Source: an uncultured Acidimicrobiales bacterium
GTDB taxonomy: Bacteria > Actinomycetota > Acidimicrobiia > Acidimicrobiales > SZUA-35
DNA length: 36,260 bases
Direction: 5' to 3'
Assembly (NCBI GenBank): GCA_937930655.1
Contig: CALHBU010000049.1
Location: 1 to 36,260, forward strand
The notes under the pieces were generated by a model. The model was given only the letters and a program-made list of their open reading frames with translations, was not told where the DNA came from and made no database searches. Shown piece after piece: positions 1-7,190 of the stretch. A program made the position numbers and the translations under genes. How positions within the stretch are numbered: the stretch's first letter is position 1; every line of letters starts with the position of its first letter.

Positions 1-1
1 T

Positions 2-475
2 TTCGAGAAGGATGTTCGGGCCATGCGGTTCAGCCCCGATGGCCAGTATCTCGTCACCATCAATTCCGAGGGGGTGTTTACCCTAAGAGATCCTGAAAGC
101 TACGAGGCCAGAAGAGACCTTCTTGGCGCTCGAACCGAGGTCCTCGACAACGACATATGGTTCTCATCCGACGGCCGCTACCTACTCTCCGGCGGCCTTT
201 CGGCCCTACGCATGTGGGATCTTGAAACTGGCGAACAGATCGGTGGCACGTTCCCCAACGCTTCAGGATTTCACTTTGGTGGCAACGATGGGCCTCACCT
301 GGTAACTGCTGCCGACGACAACTTCCTCGCCGTTTGGAACCTCAACGTCGACGAATGGTTCGACATCGCCTGTCAGGCCGCCGGCCGCAACATGACCCGG
401 GACGAATGGGAACAGTTCGGGCCCCAGGACGAGGACTACCGGGCAACATGTCCGCAATGGCCCATCGAATCCTGA
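2..475 (+). CDS. WD40-repeat protein, C-terminal part (5' end outside window)
   Basis: The reading frame is open to the left edge, so this is the 3' end of a longer gene; the ATG at 23 is internal to a WD40 blade (MRFSPDG). About three blades are visible, with repeated FSPDGxYL/WFSSDGRYLLSGG strands and WD-type ends (RMWDLETG, AVWNL). After the last blade come a WFDIACQAAGRNMT segment and a TRDEWEQFGPQDEDYRATCP tail. That tail is typical of large actinobacterial proteins that join a STAND-type NTPase (nSTAND1) and sometimes a DNA-binding domain to a WD40 propeller. The family assignment is firm for WD40. The nSTAND1 part is inferred from the tail and lies outside the window. Confidence 0.8.
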   Translation, partial: FEKDVRAMRFSPDGQYLVTINSEGVFTLRDPESYEARRDLLGARTEVLDNDIWFSSDGRYLLSGGLSALRMWDLETGEQIGGTFPNASGFHFGGNDGPHLVTAADDNFLAVWNLNVDEWFDIACQAAGRNMTRDEWEQFGPQDEDYRATCPQWPIES

Positions 476-580
476 CGGCATCCGAGACGCCTCCCGTGTG
501 TATTGGGCAACCTCACCTGCGGAGGTCGGAGTCTGGCTTGGCCTCGGCAAGAATCAGGCCGACTAAGGAGAGGGGGCGAT

Positions 581-1399
581 ATGCGGCGCTATACGCGATT
601 CCAACTGACGGGTTCGGAGTTCCAACTGGCCTGCCTGAGCTTCTGCGTCCTCCTCAGCTTTGTGGCCATTGGCGCCAGTTCTCTGCTGTCCGGCACACCG
701 ACCGATAGGGCCGCAAGCGATAGCGCTACAACCGACAGGGACGCCCGAACCCGGGGTTCTGAGTCCCCAACCCGAGCAGTCGAGGGCGTCGAGACCGACC
801 GGACCGACCGTCTTGCCGACCCTGGTGGCGGGCAGACCAGCGTCGGCGTTCACGAGCATTGGTGCCACTCCACCTACGACGCGGCCTACGGCCGAAACCT
901 GACTGACGAAGTCGAGTCGTGCGATGCAGAGCTACAGGAGCCAGCGTCGATTCAAACGATCTCAAACCCCTCTCCTCCGGCCGACGCACCAACCACTCCG
1001 ACCTCACGCCAGCCCGAACCCGATGGGCTCGACACCAGCGACGAGCCAGTCGCCGCTCCGGTTCCACCGACACTGCCCTCGACCCCTGGTTCCACCCCGA
1101 CCGAACCCGCTCAAGAGCAACCCGAGCAGAGTGACGACCAAACAACGACGACCTCCAGCAGACCCGGATCGACCGACCAGGCCACAACCACCTCTCAGCC
1201 CGACGACCCAACAGCAACCACTGAGCCCACCGTCGAGAATGAGGAGGAGGAGGAATCTGACCCCGAAACTGGCGAAGATCAACCGGATGCTCGTGAGCCA
1301 GACGAGGTCGAGCCAGACGACCTTGAGCCCGACGAACGGCCGGAGCGAGATACTCCCGACCGGGACGACAACGACGAAGACCAAGACGAAGACGACTAG
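581..1399 (+). CDS. Membrane-anchored protein with long Pro/Thr-rich and acidic disordered tail
   Basis: Unrecognised protein of 272 aa. The ATG at 581 is chosen because AAGGAGAGGGGG (565-576) is an excellent ribosome binding site just upstream; an earlier in-frame start at 503 lacks one. Residues 14-37 form one hydrophobic segment, so the protein is probably a signal-anchored or type II membrane protein. After it there is a short part with two cysteines (in HEHWCHSTYD and EVESCDAEL) that could form a disulfide outside the cell. Then comes a Pro/Thr/Ser/Gln linker of about 80 residues. The last 60 or so residues are dominated by Asp and Glu, including a run of five Glu. Low complexity prevents family assignment. 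A surface stalk or metal-binding role is only a guess. Confidence 0.75.
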   Translation: MRRYTRFQLTGSEFQLACLSFCVLLSFVAIGASSLLSGTPTDRAASDSATTDRDARTRGSESPTRAVEGVETDRTDRLADPGGGQTSVGVHEHWCHSTYDAAYGRNLTDEVESCDAELQEPASIQTISNPSPPADAPTTPTSRQPEPDGLDTSDEPVAAPVPPTLPSTPGSTPTEPAQEQPEQSDDQTTTTSSRPGSTDQATTTSQPDDPTATTEPTVENEEEEESDPETGEDQPDAREPDEVEPDDLEPDERPERDTPDRDDNDEDQDEDD

Positions 1400-1473
1400 C
1401 TGACCAGCCAGATCGGCACTGACCCGCCACACCTGCTTTCATCTAACTGTCCCACCAACAACAGGAGGACGGT

Positions 1474-1572
1474 ATGGCTGTCGTCGACTACGAGGTGTCC
1501 AACGGGGTAGCGCTGGTCACCCTCCCGAAATCGTTCCTTCAAAAGCGAACCCCGGAGTTCGAGGGCCGGTAG
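1474..1572 (+). pseudogene. Enoyl-CoA hydratase relic: N- and C-terminal ends fused by internal deletion
   Basis: A 33-codon reading frame (32 aa plus stop) with a strong ribosome binding site (AGGAGG at 1463-1468). Its first 17 residues, MAVVDYEVSNGVALVTL, read like the first beta strand of an enoyl-CoA hydratase/isomerase (crotonase). The next 15, PKSFLQKRTPEFEGR, read like the C-terminus of the same family, usually FLEKRxPxFxGR. About 220-230 residues, including the oxyanion-hole glycines and catalytic acids, are missing, with the junction near 1525. The fusion is in frame. It cannot be an active crotonase. Either a genuine deletion left a relic, or the assembly collapsed here. No database search backs the homology. 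Confidence 0.6.
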
Positions 1573-1582
1573 GCCGCGCCCG

Positions 1583-2032
1583 GTGATCGAAGTCCAATCC
1601 TCGATAGACGTCGACCGAACACCGGTGGAGGTGTTCGACTTTTTGGCCGACTTTTCGAACAACGCCGCCTGGCAGGCCGGGGTGACGCGATGCACCGAGA
1701 CAAGCCCACCGCCCGTCGGCCAGGGTTCGACGTTCCTTCAGGAAGGGTTCGTTCTTGGTCGGAGAAGTACGACCCCCGTCGAGGTGATCGAGTTCGAGCC
1801 CGACTACCGGATCAGGACCAAGGCAGCCGGTGGTTCGATAGCGATTGAGGTGATCCGCGAAGTCAGCCGACGAGCCGACGGCAAGGCAAAAGTCCGCTCG
1901 ACCGTGAGGGCTGAGCCCCAGGGCTGGTTCATGGTTCTGGCGTTCGCCGTCCGTTGGGGTCTGCGATCCGTCGTTCGGGGCGACTGTCGCCGGCTGGCAC
2001 GGTTACTGGCCCAGGACAATCCAACCCTCTGA
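1583..2032 (+). CDS. SRPBCC family (polyketide cyclase/dehydrase-like) protein
   Basis: 149 aa, GTG start at 1583, 10 nt after the crotonase relic. The layout fits the START/Bet v1-like SRPBCC fold: an N-terminal strand (IEVQSSIDVDRTPVEVFDFL), a helix ending FxDFSNNAAWQ, and the middle strands VEVIEFEPDYRIRTKA and GSIAIEVIREVS. It closes with a long C-terminal helix, VVRGDCRRLARLLAQ. Proteins of this fold bind small hydrophobic ligands; no substrate can be read from the sequence. The VFDFLADF...W start is the usual signature of COG3832/polyketide_cyc2 proteins. Its stop codon directly abuts that of the convergent gene at 2033. Confidence 0.75.
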   Translation: MIEVQSSIDVDRTPVEVFDFLADFSNNAAWQAGVTRCTETSPPPVGQGSTFLQEGFVLGRRSTTPVEVIEFEPDYRIRTKAAGGSIAIEVIREVSRRADGKAKVRSTVRAEPQGWFMVLAFAVRWGLRSVVRGDCRRLARLLAQDNPTL

Positions 2033-2881
2033 TCAACGAGCGTCGGGAAAGACCTCACCCGGCAGTGAGTCGTCCCACAGCGACAGGACACCCCGCTGCT
2101 CGAGTAAGGCACGGCCTTCGTCGGTCAGGCGCCCGTTCTCGCCACCATGGACGTAGCCGACGGGCGGTTGAGCATCCCACACCGCCACCCGAACCTCACC
2201 GCCGTCACCGTTGGCCGCCTTCATTTTGGACGACAGCGCGTTAGAGACCAACACCTCCTGTTCCAACGGGTTCTCCACCCGCAACGTGACCGCCAACCGG
2301 GTGGCGTCCAACAAGAAGCGAGTTCGGAAGATGGAGCAGTGATGGCTGAGGGCATAGCGATTCGGGCCAAACCACCGAAAGGCTTCGTCACCGGGAAGCA
2401 GTTCCGTCGACGAGTCAATCTTGTCCCGGTCATCGGGCCAGAACGAACCCCATCCCAGCTTCAGACAATCAAGGCGATGACGGTCCATGGTCTCGACAAA
2501 ACCATCAAGGGTTGACCGATCCACCGCCTCGGTCAGCCACATGTCCTCCTGGAGGTAGAAGACGTACTCGAACTCCGACACCAATGCTTCCAGACCAGTC
2601 AGCAAACGGGAGCCGAAACCTCCGGAGCCGGTCCGCACAATCCGCCCCTCCGGCACCATCGGGATGGTCTCGGTCATGTAGACAACGGGAATCGACGAAC
2701 CGAACGCCTGGGCGGTGAAGAAGACCATCGGTGGCCAGAACCGCTTGTAGCCGTCGAACGAATGCACCACGACCGCCATCTTCTCCGGCCCAGCGGGCGG
2801 TGGATAACTCCGCCCGGTCGCGTGCTTCCACGCCAATCTCTGGGCTGGTCCAAGCAACCTTCCTTTGAAGTCCCCCACCAT
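2033..2881 (-). CDS. Glycosyltransferase-like protein, putative surface-polysaccharide locus member
   Basis: 282 aa. Start ATG (2881) is preceded on its strand by GGAGGATCGGAGGCAC, a good ribosome binding site. MAVVVHSFDGYKRFWPP opens a Rossmann-like N-terminal part. The motif VFYLQEDMWL (about residues 107-116) resembles the metal/nucleotide-binding acid cluster of GT-A glycosyltransferases. GPNRYALSHHCSIFRTRFLL and VENPLEQEVLVS follow as candidate acceptor-side segments. No membrane segment or signal peptide is visible. The neighbouring GT2, Alg13/14, flippase and LCP genes make a role in exopolysaccharide or wall glycan assembly likely, but donor and acceptor are unknown. It diverges from the gene at 2930 across 48 nt. 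Confidence 0.6.
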   Translation of the reverse strand: MVGDFKGRLLGPAQRLAWKHATGRSYPPPAGPEKMAVVVHSFDGYKRFWPPMVFFTAQAFGSSIPVVYMTETIPMVPEGRIVRTGSGGFGSRLLTGLEALVSEFEYVFYLQEDMWLTEAVDRSTLDGFVETMDRHRLDCLKLGWGSFWPDDRDKIDSSTELLPGDEAFRWFGPNRYALSHHCSIFRTRFLLDATRLAVTLRVENPLEQEVLVSNALSSKMKAANGDGGEVRVAVWDAQPPVGYVHGGENGRLTDEGRALLEQRGVLSLWDDSLPGEVFPDAR

Positions 2882-2916
2882 GTGCCTCCGATCCTCCAGC
2901 CCACGAAGCCGATCAC

Positions 2917-2922
2917 TAGGTT
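2917..2922 (+). promoter_or_regulatory. Candidate -10 box TAGGTT for leaderless start at 2930
   Basis: TAGGTT matches the actinobacterial TAnnnT -10 pattern and ends 7 nt before the GTG at 2930. Transcription would then begin at or next to the start codon. No Shine-Dalgarno sequence is visible, and no clear -35 box. Confidence 0.4.
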
Positions 2923-2929
2923 ACGTTTT

Positions 2930-3799
2930 GTGAAGAACAGCAGTGCAGTTACGGGCATCGCCGCCAGCTTCATCATCGGGTTGTTGATTGCCCTGGCGGG
3001 AAGTCAGGGCAGCGTCGACGTCGGCCCGCTCCCCCTCTTTGCTCTCTGTGGCGTTATCGCCTTCGTCATCAATTGGGCAGCATTTATCCCGTCTTACCTG
3101 AAGCAAACCGAGCACTACTACGACCTCACCGGGAGCGTCACCTACCTCACGCTGACCGCAACAGCCTTGGCCTTCTCAGAACTGGACGGCCGGGCCTTTC
3201 TGGTGGCTGCCCTGGTCATCGTGTGGGCGACTCGGCTCGGCACTTTCCTTTTTCGCCGAGTCCGCAGGGACGGCGGCGACGGACGGTTCGACGAGCTCAA
3301 GACCAACCCACTCCACTTCTCGATGATGTGGTCGGTCCAGGCGCTCTGGGTGTTCCTCACCCTGGCCTGTTCGCTGGCCGCCATCAGCGGAAGCGAACGA
3401 AAGCCGCTCGGCATCGTGGCCGCCCTCGGGGTGTTGGTCTGGGTTGTCGGCTTTGCCATCGAAGTAACCGCCGACCGCCAGAAGAGCGCATTCAAAGCTG
3501 ACCCGGCCAACAATGGGCGCTACATCACCACCGGATTGTGGGCCTGGTCTCGGCACCCCAACTACTTCGGCGAAATCGTCCTGTGGGTAGGGATAGCCAT
3601 CATCGCCCTACCCGTCCTCTCCGGGTGGCGCCTGGTCACGCTGATCTCTCCGCTGTTCGTCTACACCCTGCTCACCAGGTTCAGCGGAATCCCGCTGCTC
3701 GAACGCCGGGCCAAGAAACGATGGGGTGACGAGCCGGCGTTCCAGCAGTACAAGAAGAGCACCCCGGCCCTTGTCCTTCGGCCACCTCGCACCGCCTGA
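2930..3799 (+). CDS. DUF1295 / steroid 5-alpha-reductase-like membrane protein
   Basis: 289 aa starting at GTG 2930; the open frame extends further upstream but overlaps the divergent gene. About seven hydrophobic segments are spread along the protein (for example AASFIIGLLIALAG, LFALCGVIAFVINWAAF, VAALGVLVWVVGFAIE). Two conserved stretches identify the DUF1295/steroid dehydrogenase family: the cytosolic loop FRRVRRDGGDGRFDELK and the signature GLWAWSRHPNYFGEI near residue 210. In characterised relatives the RHPNYFGE segment contributes to NADPH binding and reduction of a lipid or steroid double bond. The actual substrate here is unknown. It sits inside the polysaccharide locus and may be a bystander. 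It ends 1 nt before the convergent gene at 3801. Confidence 0.85.
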   Translation: MKNSSAVTGIAASFIIGLLIALAGSQGSVDVGPLPLFALCGVIAFVINWAAFIPSYLKQTEHYYDLTGSVTYLTLTATALAFSELDGRAFLVAALVIVWATRLGTFLFRRVRRDGGDGRFDELKTNPLHFSMMWSVQALWVFLTLACSLAAISGSERKPLGIVAALGVLVWVVGFAIEVTADRQKSAFKADPANNGRYITTGLWAWSRHPNYFGEIVLWVGIAIIALPVLSGWRLVTLISPLFVYTLLTRFSGIPLLERRAKKRWGDEPAFQQYKKSTPALVLRPPRTA

Positions 3800-3800
3800 A

Positions 3801-4718
3801 TCAAATGCCCTTGCCGAAACGGTGAAGGGTCTTCAGCACGAACCCGGCCGGCACTCCGGCGGCAACAATCGCCGCGACGGGAACGCGCTTCTCGAGGGGG
3901 TGAAGCCGGAAGGTCTCCCACGCCGTCTGTAGCGCTGCGCCTCGCTGCTTCATGGCTCCCTTGGCCACCGCCTGCTGCCCCCTGATACGGGCCAGACCGG
4001 CCGGACAATCATGAAACTCAGGGTGCTTCTCGACCAAGTAGTCGAGAGCTTCGTCGATGGTCTTCCAACGTTCAAAGAAGAAGGACGCGCCATGCCAGTA
4101 GATGCGTACCAAGGGTTGAGCGGCGACAGCGATAGGCGAAACCTTGGAAGCTCGGAGCAACCAGTCGTAGTCCTCGGCATACCCGCCGGGAATGGCCTCG
4201 TCGACATCGCCGATCTCGTCAATGGCCGACCGGGCGACCAACGTCGCTGACGGATGGACTTCGGTCATCCGATCCAACAGAAACCCGTCGAACGTGAGCT
4301 TGGACGGATCGGGAATCCTCGGCGTGTCTTCGTCCTGGAAGTTGATGAAGACCCCGGTTGTTGCCACCCGGGCATTAGGTGTCCGGTCGATAGCGTCGAA
4401 CTGGGCAGCCAACTTGCCAGGCAGCCACTCATCATCATCGTCGCAGAACGCAATCCATTGGTGGGAGGCGATGGCCACGCCGCTGTTGCGAGCTCCGGCC
4501 AAACCTGGCTTTCGGACGTTGGTGGTGACGACCACTCGTCGATCTCCGTCGTGAACGGCGAGTGTCTCATCAGGTTCGGAGTGGTCGAAAACGAGCACGA
4601 TCTCGATCGGGTGAGGATGCTTCTGGCGCAGAACTGCGTCGATTGCCCGGCGAACCAGTTCCGGTCGATCCCTGGTGGCGATCACTGTTGATACGGCGCG
4701 TGACCCGGGCTCAACCAT
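3801..4718 (-). CDS. Family 2 glycosyltransferase (GT-A fold)
   Basis: 305 aa, no membrane segments until a weakly hydrophobic stretch near the C-terminus (VPVAAIVAAGVPAGFVL). Classical GT2 features are present. The nucleotide-binding start is VSTVIATRDRPELVRRAIDAVL (residues 9-30). GLAGARNSGVAIA occurs near 72-84. The metal-binding FCDDDDEWLP lies at 91-100, and the acceptor/catalytic region GGYAEDYDWLLRA at 178-190 carries the ED pair. It should transfer a sugar from a nucleotide donor to a growing polysaccharide on the inner face of the membrane. It is the last gene of a three-gene minus-strand unit and overlaps the Alg13-like gene by 8 nt, so translation is probably coupled. Confidence 0.9.
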   Translation of the reverse strand: MVEPGSRAVSTVIATRDRPELVRRAIDAVLRQKHPHPIEIVLVFDHSEPDETLAVHDGDRRVVVTTNVRKPGLAGARNSGVAIASHQWIAFCDDDDEWLPGKLAAQFDAIDRTPNARVATTGVFINFQDEDTPRIPDPSKLTFDGFLLDRMTEVHPSATLVARSAIDEIGDVDEAIPGGYAEDYDWLLRASKVSPIAVAAQPLVRIYWHGASFFFERWKTIDEALDYLVEKHPEFHDCPAGLARIRGQQAVAKGAMKQRGAALQTAWETFRLHPLEKRVPVAAIVAAGVPAGFVLKTLHRFGKGI

Positions 4719-5367
4719 TATTCTTGTCCTGTTCCCGTCGACGTTCTCCAGCCCGACGTTCGGCTTCGCGCTGCTCGATTCCGTCCAGCTCAGAGAGTCG
4801 GATCTTGGTGGTGATCCCCAGGAGATCGTCCACTACTTCTCCAAAGCGGATGACGCCCGCAGTCGCAGTGGTGTCCTGGCGGGGAATGGTGAAGAGCGAG
4901 GGATTGTCCAAACCGGCATCAAGAGCAGCTCGGAACTCGTCCTCGGTTGAAGCCAGGCGGGCCAGCTCGTGTTTAGCCAGGTGGTGAGCAAAGCGCATCT
5001 GGTGTTCATCGACGTGCTCACCCCGGGCCGGGTCGCGAGGAACGACAACCGGATACTTGCCGGCCATCCGAGCATCCATCACGGTCGAAGGTCCGCCGTG
5101 GCTCACCACGACGGTGGCCGAGCTGAACAACTCTCGGAGCTCGTCGTGAGGAATGAGCTCGTGGGTGTCCATGCTCTTCGGGGCCTTGGCCGTCCCTCGC
5201 TGAATGACCATCTTCACACTTCGATGATCCTCAGCCCACCGAACCGTCCAGTCGATCAGGCGGTCGAACGGATGATGGTCGGTGCCAACAGACACCACCA
5301 CCATCTCCGGCATCGCCGAGGGGAGATGGCCGTCGTCGTGGGGAAAGGGATCCGGCACTGTCGTCAT
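4711..5367 (-). CDS. Alg13/PssE-like glycosyltransferase subunit (GT28 C-terminal domain)
   Basis: 218 aa. The core (residues 20-185) is a GT28 C-terminal (Alg13-like) nucleotide-sugar-binding domain: VVVSVGTDHHPFDRLI, the hallmark VVSHGGPSTVMDAR (87-100), and PVVVPRDPARGEHVDEHQ with the HxDEHQ element (118-123). The C-terminus is a charged helix rich in Glu and Arg. In eukaryotes Alg13 is the catalytic half and Alg14 the membrane-recruiting half; bacterial pairs such as PssE/PssD do the same for polysaccharide repeat units. The gene upstream (5383-5895) is the Alg14-like partner, 15 nt away. The start at 5367 has AGGA about 6 nt upstream. Confidence 0.88.
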   Translation of the reverse strand: MTTVPDPFPHDDGHLPSAMPEMVVVSVGTDHHPFDRLIDWTVRWAEDHRSVKMVIQRGTAKAPKSMDTHELIPHDELRELFSSATVVVSHGGPSTVMDARMAGKYPVVVPRDPARGEHVDEHQMRFAHHLAKHELARLASTEDEFRAALDAGLDNPSLFTIPRQDTTATAGVIRFGEVVDDLLGITTKIRLSELDGIEQREAERRAGERRREQDKNNG

Positions 5368-5382
5368 GGAATGTCCTGTTGC

Positions 5383-5895
5383 CTAGTAGAGCGGTCCGAC
5401 GAGGACACTGCCCGGGTTGAGCCGCTGCTGCTCCGGCCACTGCACGCAGAAGCGGGTAGTGAATGGTTTCACCAGGTTGCCGGTGAGGGTCTTGGAGTCA
5501 ATGCGGTCATAGACCTCGAGATACACGGTGGGAATCCCTTTGGACTTGGCCAGCAAAAAGAACGGCACAGCAACACCGGCCCCGTTCGAGATCACGACGT
5601 CGGGCCGCCAGTCGTTCAGGACCGTGTTGGCCAACCGCAGATTCTTGGCCGCATTGAGGAGGTTGCGGGTGGTCGGATAGTGGGCCGGAATCAGCGTTTC
5701 GCCTTCCAGCTTGGACTGCGCATCAGGGAGGTCGAAGGTAACCCAGCGACGGTTGTGGGCTTCCCACCACGGCCGCAGCTGAAGAAGCTGCGACAGGTGT
5801 CCGCCGGCCGAGGACACGAAAAGGACTTTCGTCTGGTCTTGCTCCTGGCCAACTGACTGTTCACCAGCCTGTTCGAACTCCATGTCACCCTGCAT
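5383..5895 (-). CDS. Alg14/PssD-like glycosyltransferase partner subunit
   Basis: About 170 aa. VLFVSSAGGHLSQLLQL (24-40) is the diagnostic Alg14 start with the SSAGGH loop. VVISNGAGVAVPFFLLAKSK and GIPTVYLEVYDR (acidic residue after the strand) follow as in PssD/Alg14. It should form a two-part transferase with the product of 4711-5367, adding the second sugar to an undecaprenyl-linked monosaccharide. The frame is open back to 6096, but that would overlap the divergent kinase-like gene, so ATG 5895 is chosen. ATG 5883 (after CAGGGTGAC) is an equal alternative. No strong transmembrane anchor is visible at the N-terminus. Confidence 0.85.
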   Translation of the reverse strand: MQGDMEFEQAGEQSVGQEQDQTKVLFVSSAGGHLSQLLQLRPWWEAHNRRWVTFDLPDAQSKLEGETLIPAHYPTTRNLLNAAKNLRLANTVLNDWRPDVVISNGAGVAVPFFLLAKSKGIPTVYLEVYDRIDSKTLTGNLVKPFTTRFCVQWPEQQRLNPGSVLVGPLY

Positions 5896-5903
5896 AGCCA
5901 CTA

Positions 5904-5919
5904 CCGTCGGCACCGACGG
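5904..5919. promoter_or_regulatory. Inverted repeat CCGTCGG-CA-CCGACGG between divergent genes
   Basis: Perfect 7-bp arms around a 2-nt centre, lying in the 32-bp gap between the Alg14-like start (5895) and the kinase-like start (5928). The position suggests an operator for a dimeric regulator controlling both directions. A chance GC-rich palindrome cannot be excluded. Confidence 0.4.
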
Positions 5920-5927
5920 CCTACTGT

Positions 5928-7139
5928 TTGAGCATTCCAAGCCCACAGACCCCCGATTCGGGAACAACGACCCAGACAGAGAACCCGGGCGATGAACTGA
6001 CGTGGGCCCGCGCCTCCCTGGGAGGGGTGGGCACCGGTCGTCCCCGACGTTACCTGGTTCGACCGGGACGGTCAGACCCTCAGCTGCTGCTGCCACTCTC
6101 GCCGACGGCCGTCACGAGTGCGTCGCTGCGCCGCTACCACGATGACCGCTCCCTTCCGGAACGGCTTACCGGGCTCGGCGGTCAGATCCTGGCCCGCAGC
6201 GGTCTCGTCAAGAGAACCGGCGGCGATGTGATGTCGCTGGAACCCTTCGGGCTGGTCGAGACCATCGCGGCCAAGCTCGGTGAACCGGAGTTGGTTGCCA
6301 CTGTCTCTCTGGGGCCACGACGAAGGAACCGCAAACCAGTCGTCCAACTGCTGCGACCCGACGGGACCACGGTTGGTTTCGCAAAAATCGGCTGGTCGCC
6401 GTTCACCAGAGAACTGGTCAGCAACGAGGCCCGGTGGCTTCGCGCCGTGGACGGCCGCATGCCGGCTGGGCTGGTGGCTCCAGCCGTCCTTCACCAGGCA
6501 ACGGTCCAACCCGATAGTGCGGTCGACCCAGTCGATGTCGTGGTCACTGCCCCCATTCGGACCTCCTTCTTCAGCCATCGACGGGACCCGATTCCTATCG
6601 AGACCATTGTCGCGCTGTCCCGGCTCGAGTCGGGCGGCCACCGTGAGTTGGCCGGCCTCCCTTTGGTCGCCGACTGGCGGCGCACTGCGCTGGCCGAGCT
6701 CGTCGACCTCGACGCGCTGGTCCAACGACATGGCGGCACCACCGTGGAGACCGGCCTCTGGCACGGCGACCTGACCCCGTGGAACTCCGCTACCAGCGCC
6801 GGGGTTAGCTCCGTTTGGGATTGGGAGTTCGCGGGCGACGGACGACCTGTCGGATTCGATGCCATGCACCTCGCCTTCGAACAGGTTCGCAGGGCACAAC
6901 CGAACAACGAAGCAGCGGCTATCAAGGCAGTCATCGAGAAAACCCCGGACATCCTCCGCTCGATCCCCGGCCCACAGGTGACCTCATCTGTCGATGCTGT
7001 TATCGACCTGTATCTCGCTGAGCTACTGGCCAGGGAGACCAGACTGGCGGGCGAAGGTTGGCGCCCCGAGCATCTGGGACCGTTGGATCAGAGGTTGCGA
7101 GACACCTTGGCCGATCGCCTTATGAGACCTGGGCCGTGA
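5928..7139 (+). CDS. APH/choline-kinase-like phosphotransferase in polysaccharide locus
   Basis: Up to 403 aa. The C-terminal half carries the kinase-like catalytic motif of the aminoglycoside phosphotransferase superfamily: LWHGDLTPWN (277-286), followed by SVWDWEFAG (295-303) in place of the metal-binding IDWE/DFG element. FAKIG (K153) and SNEARWL (E167) could be the ATP-anchoring Lys-Glu pair. The first 100 residues do not resemble a known domain. The acceptor is unknown; with sugar-assembly genes around it, a sugar or lipid-linked intermediate is plausible, not an antibiotic. The start is uncertain: TTG 5928 leaves little room for a promoter, and GTG 6027 is the next in-frame option. Methyltransferase and flippase genes follow on the same strand. 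Confidence 0.75.
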   Translation: MSIPSPQTPDSGTTTQTENPGDELTWARASLGGVGTGRPRRYLVRPGRSDPQLLLPLSPTAVTSASLRRYHDDRSLPERLTGLGGQILARSGLVKRTGGDVMSLEPFGLVETIAAKLGEPELVATVSLGPRRRNRKPVVQLLRPDGTTVGFAKIGWSPFTRELVSNEARWLRAVDGRMPAGLVAPAVLHQATVQPDSAVDPVDVVVTAPIRTSFFSHRRDPIPIETIVALSRLESGGHRELAGLPLVADWRRTALAELVDLDALVQRHGGTTVETGLWHGDLTPWNSATSAGVSSVWDWEFAGDGRPVGFDAMHLAFEQVRRAQPNNEAAAIKAVIEKTPDILRSIPGPQVTSSVDAVIDLYLAELLARETRLAGEGWRPEHLGPLDQRLRDTLADRLMRPGP

Positions 7140-7190
7140 CAGGATGATCCATCCGGTAAGAAAGCACGGTGTGCTGCCGATGGTTGTGTG

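Noticed and set aside
726-1442. 238-codon minus-strand frame
   Set aside because: Arg-rich complement of the acidic-tail gene, which has a strong ribosome binding site and a membrane helix.
4969-5856. 295-codon plus-strand frame
   Set aside because: Antisense to the Alg13/Alg14-like genes, whose motifs are unmistakable.
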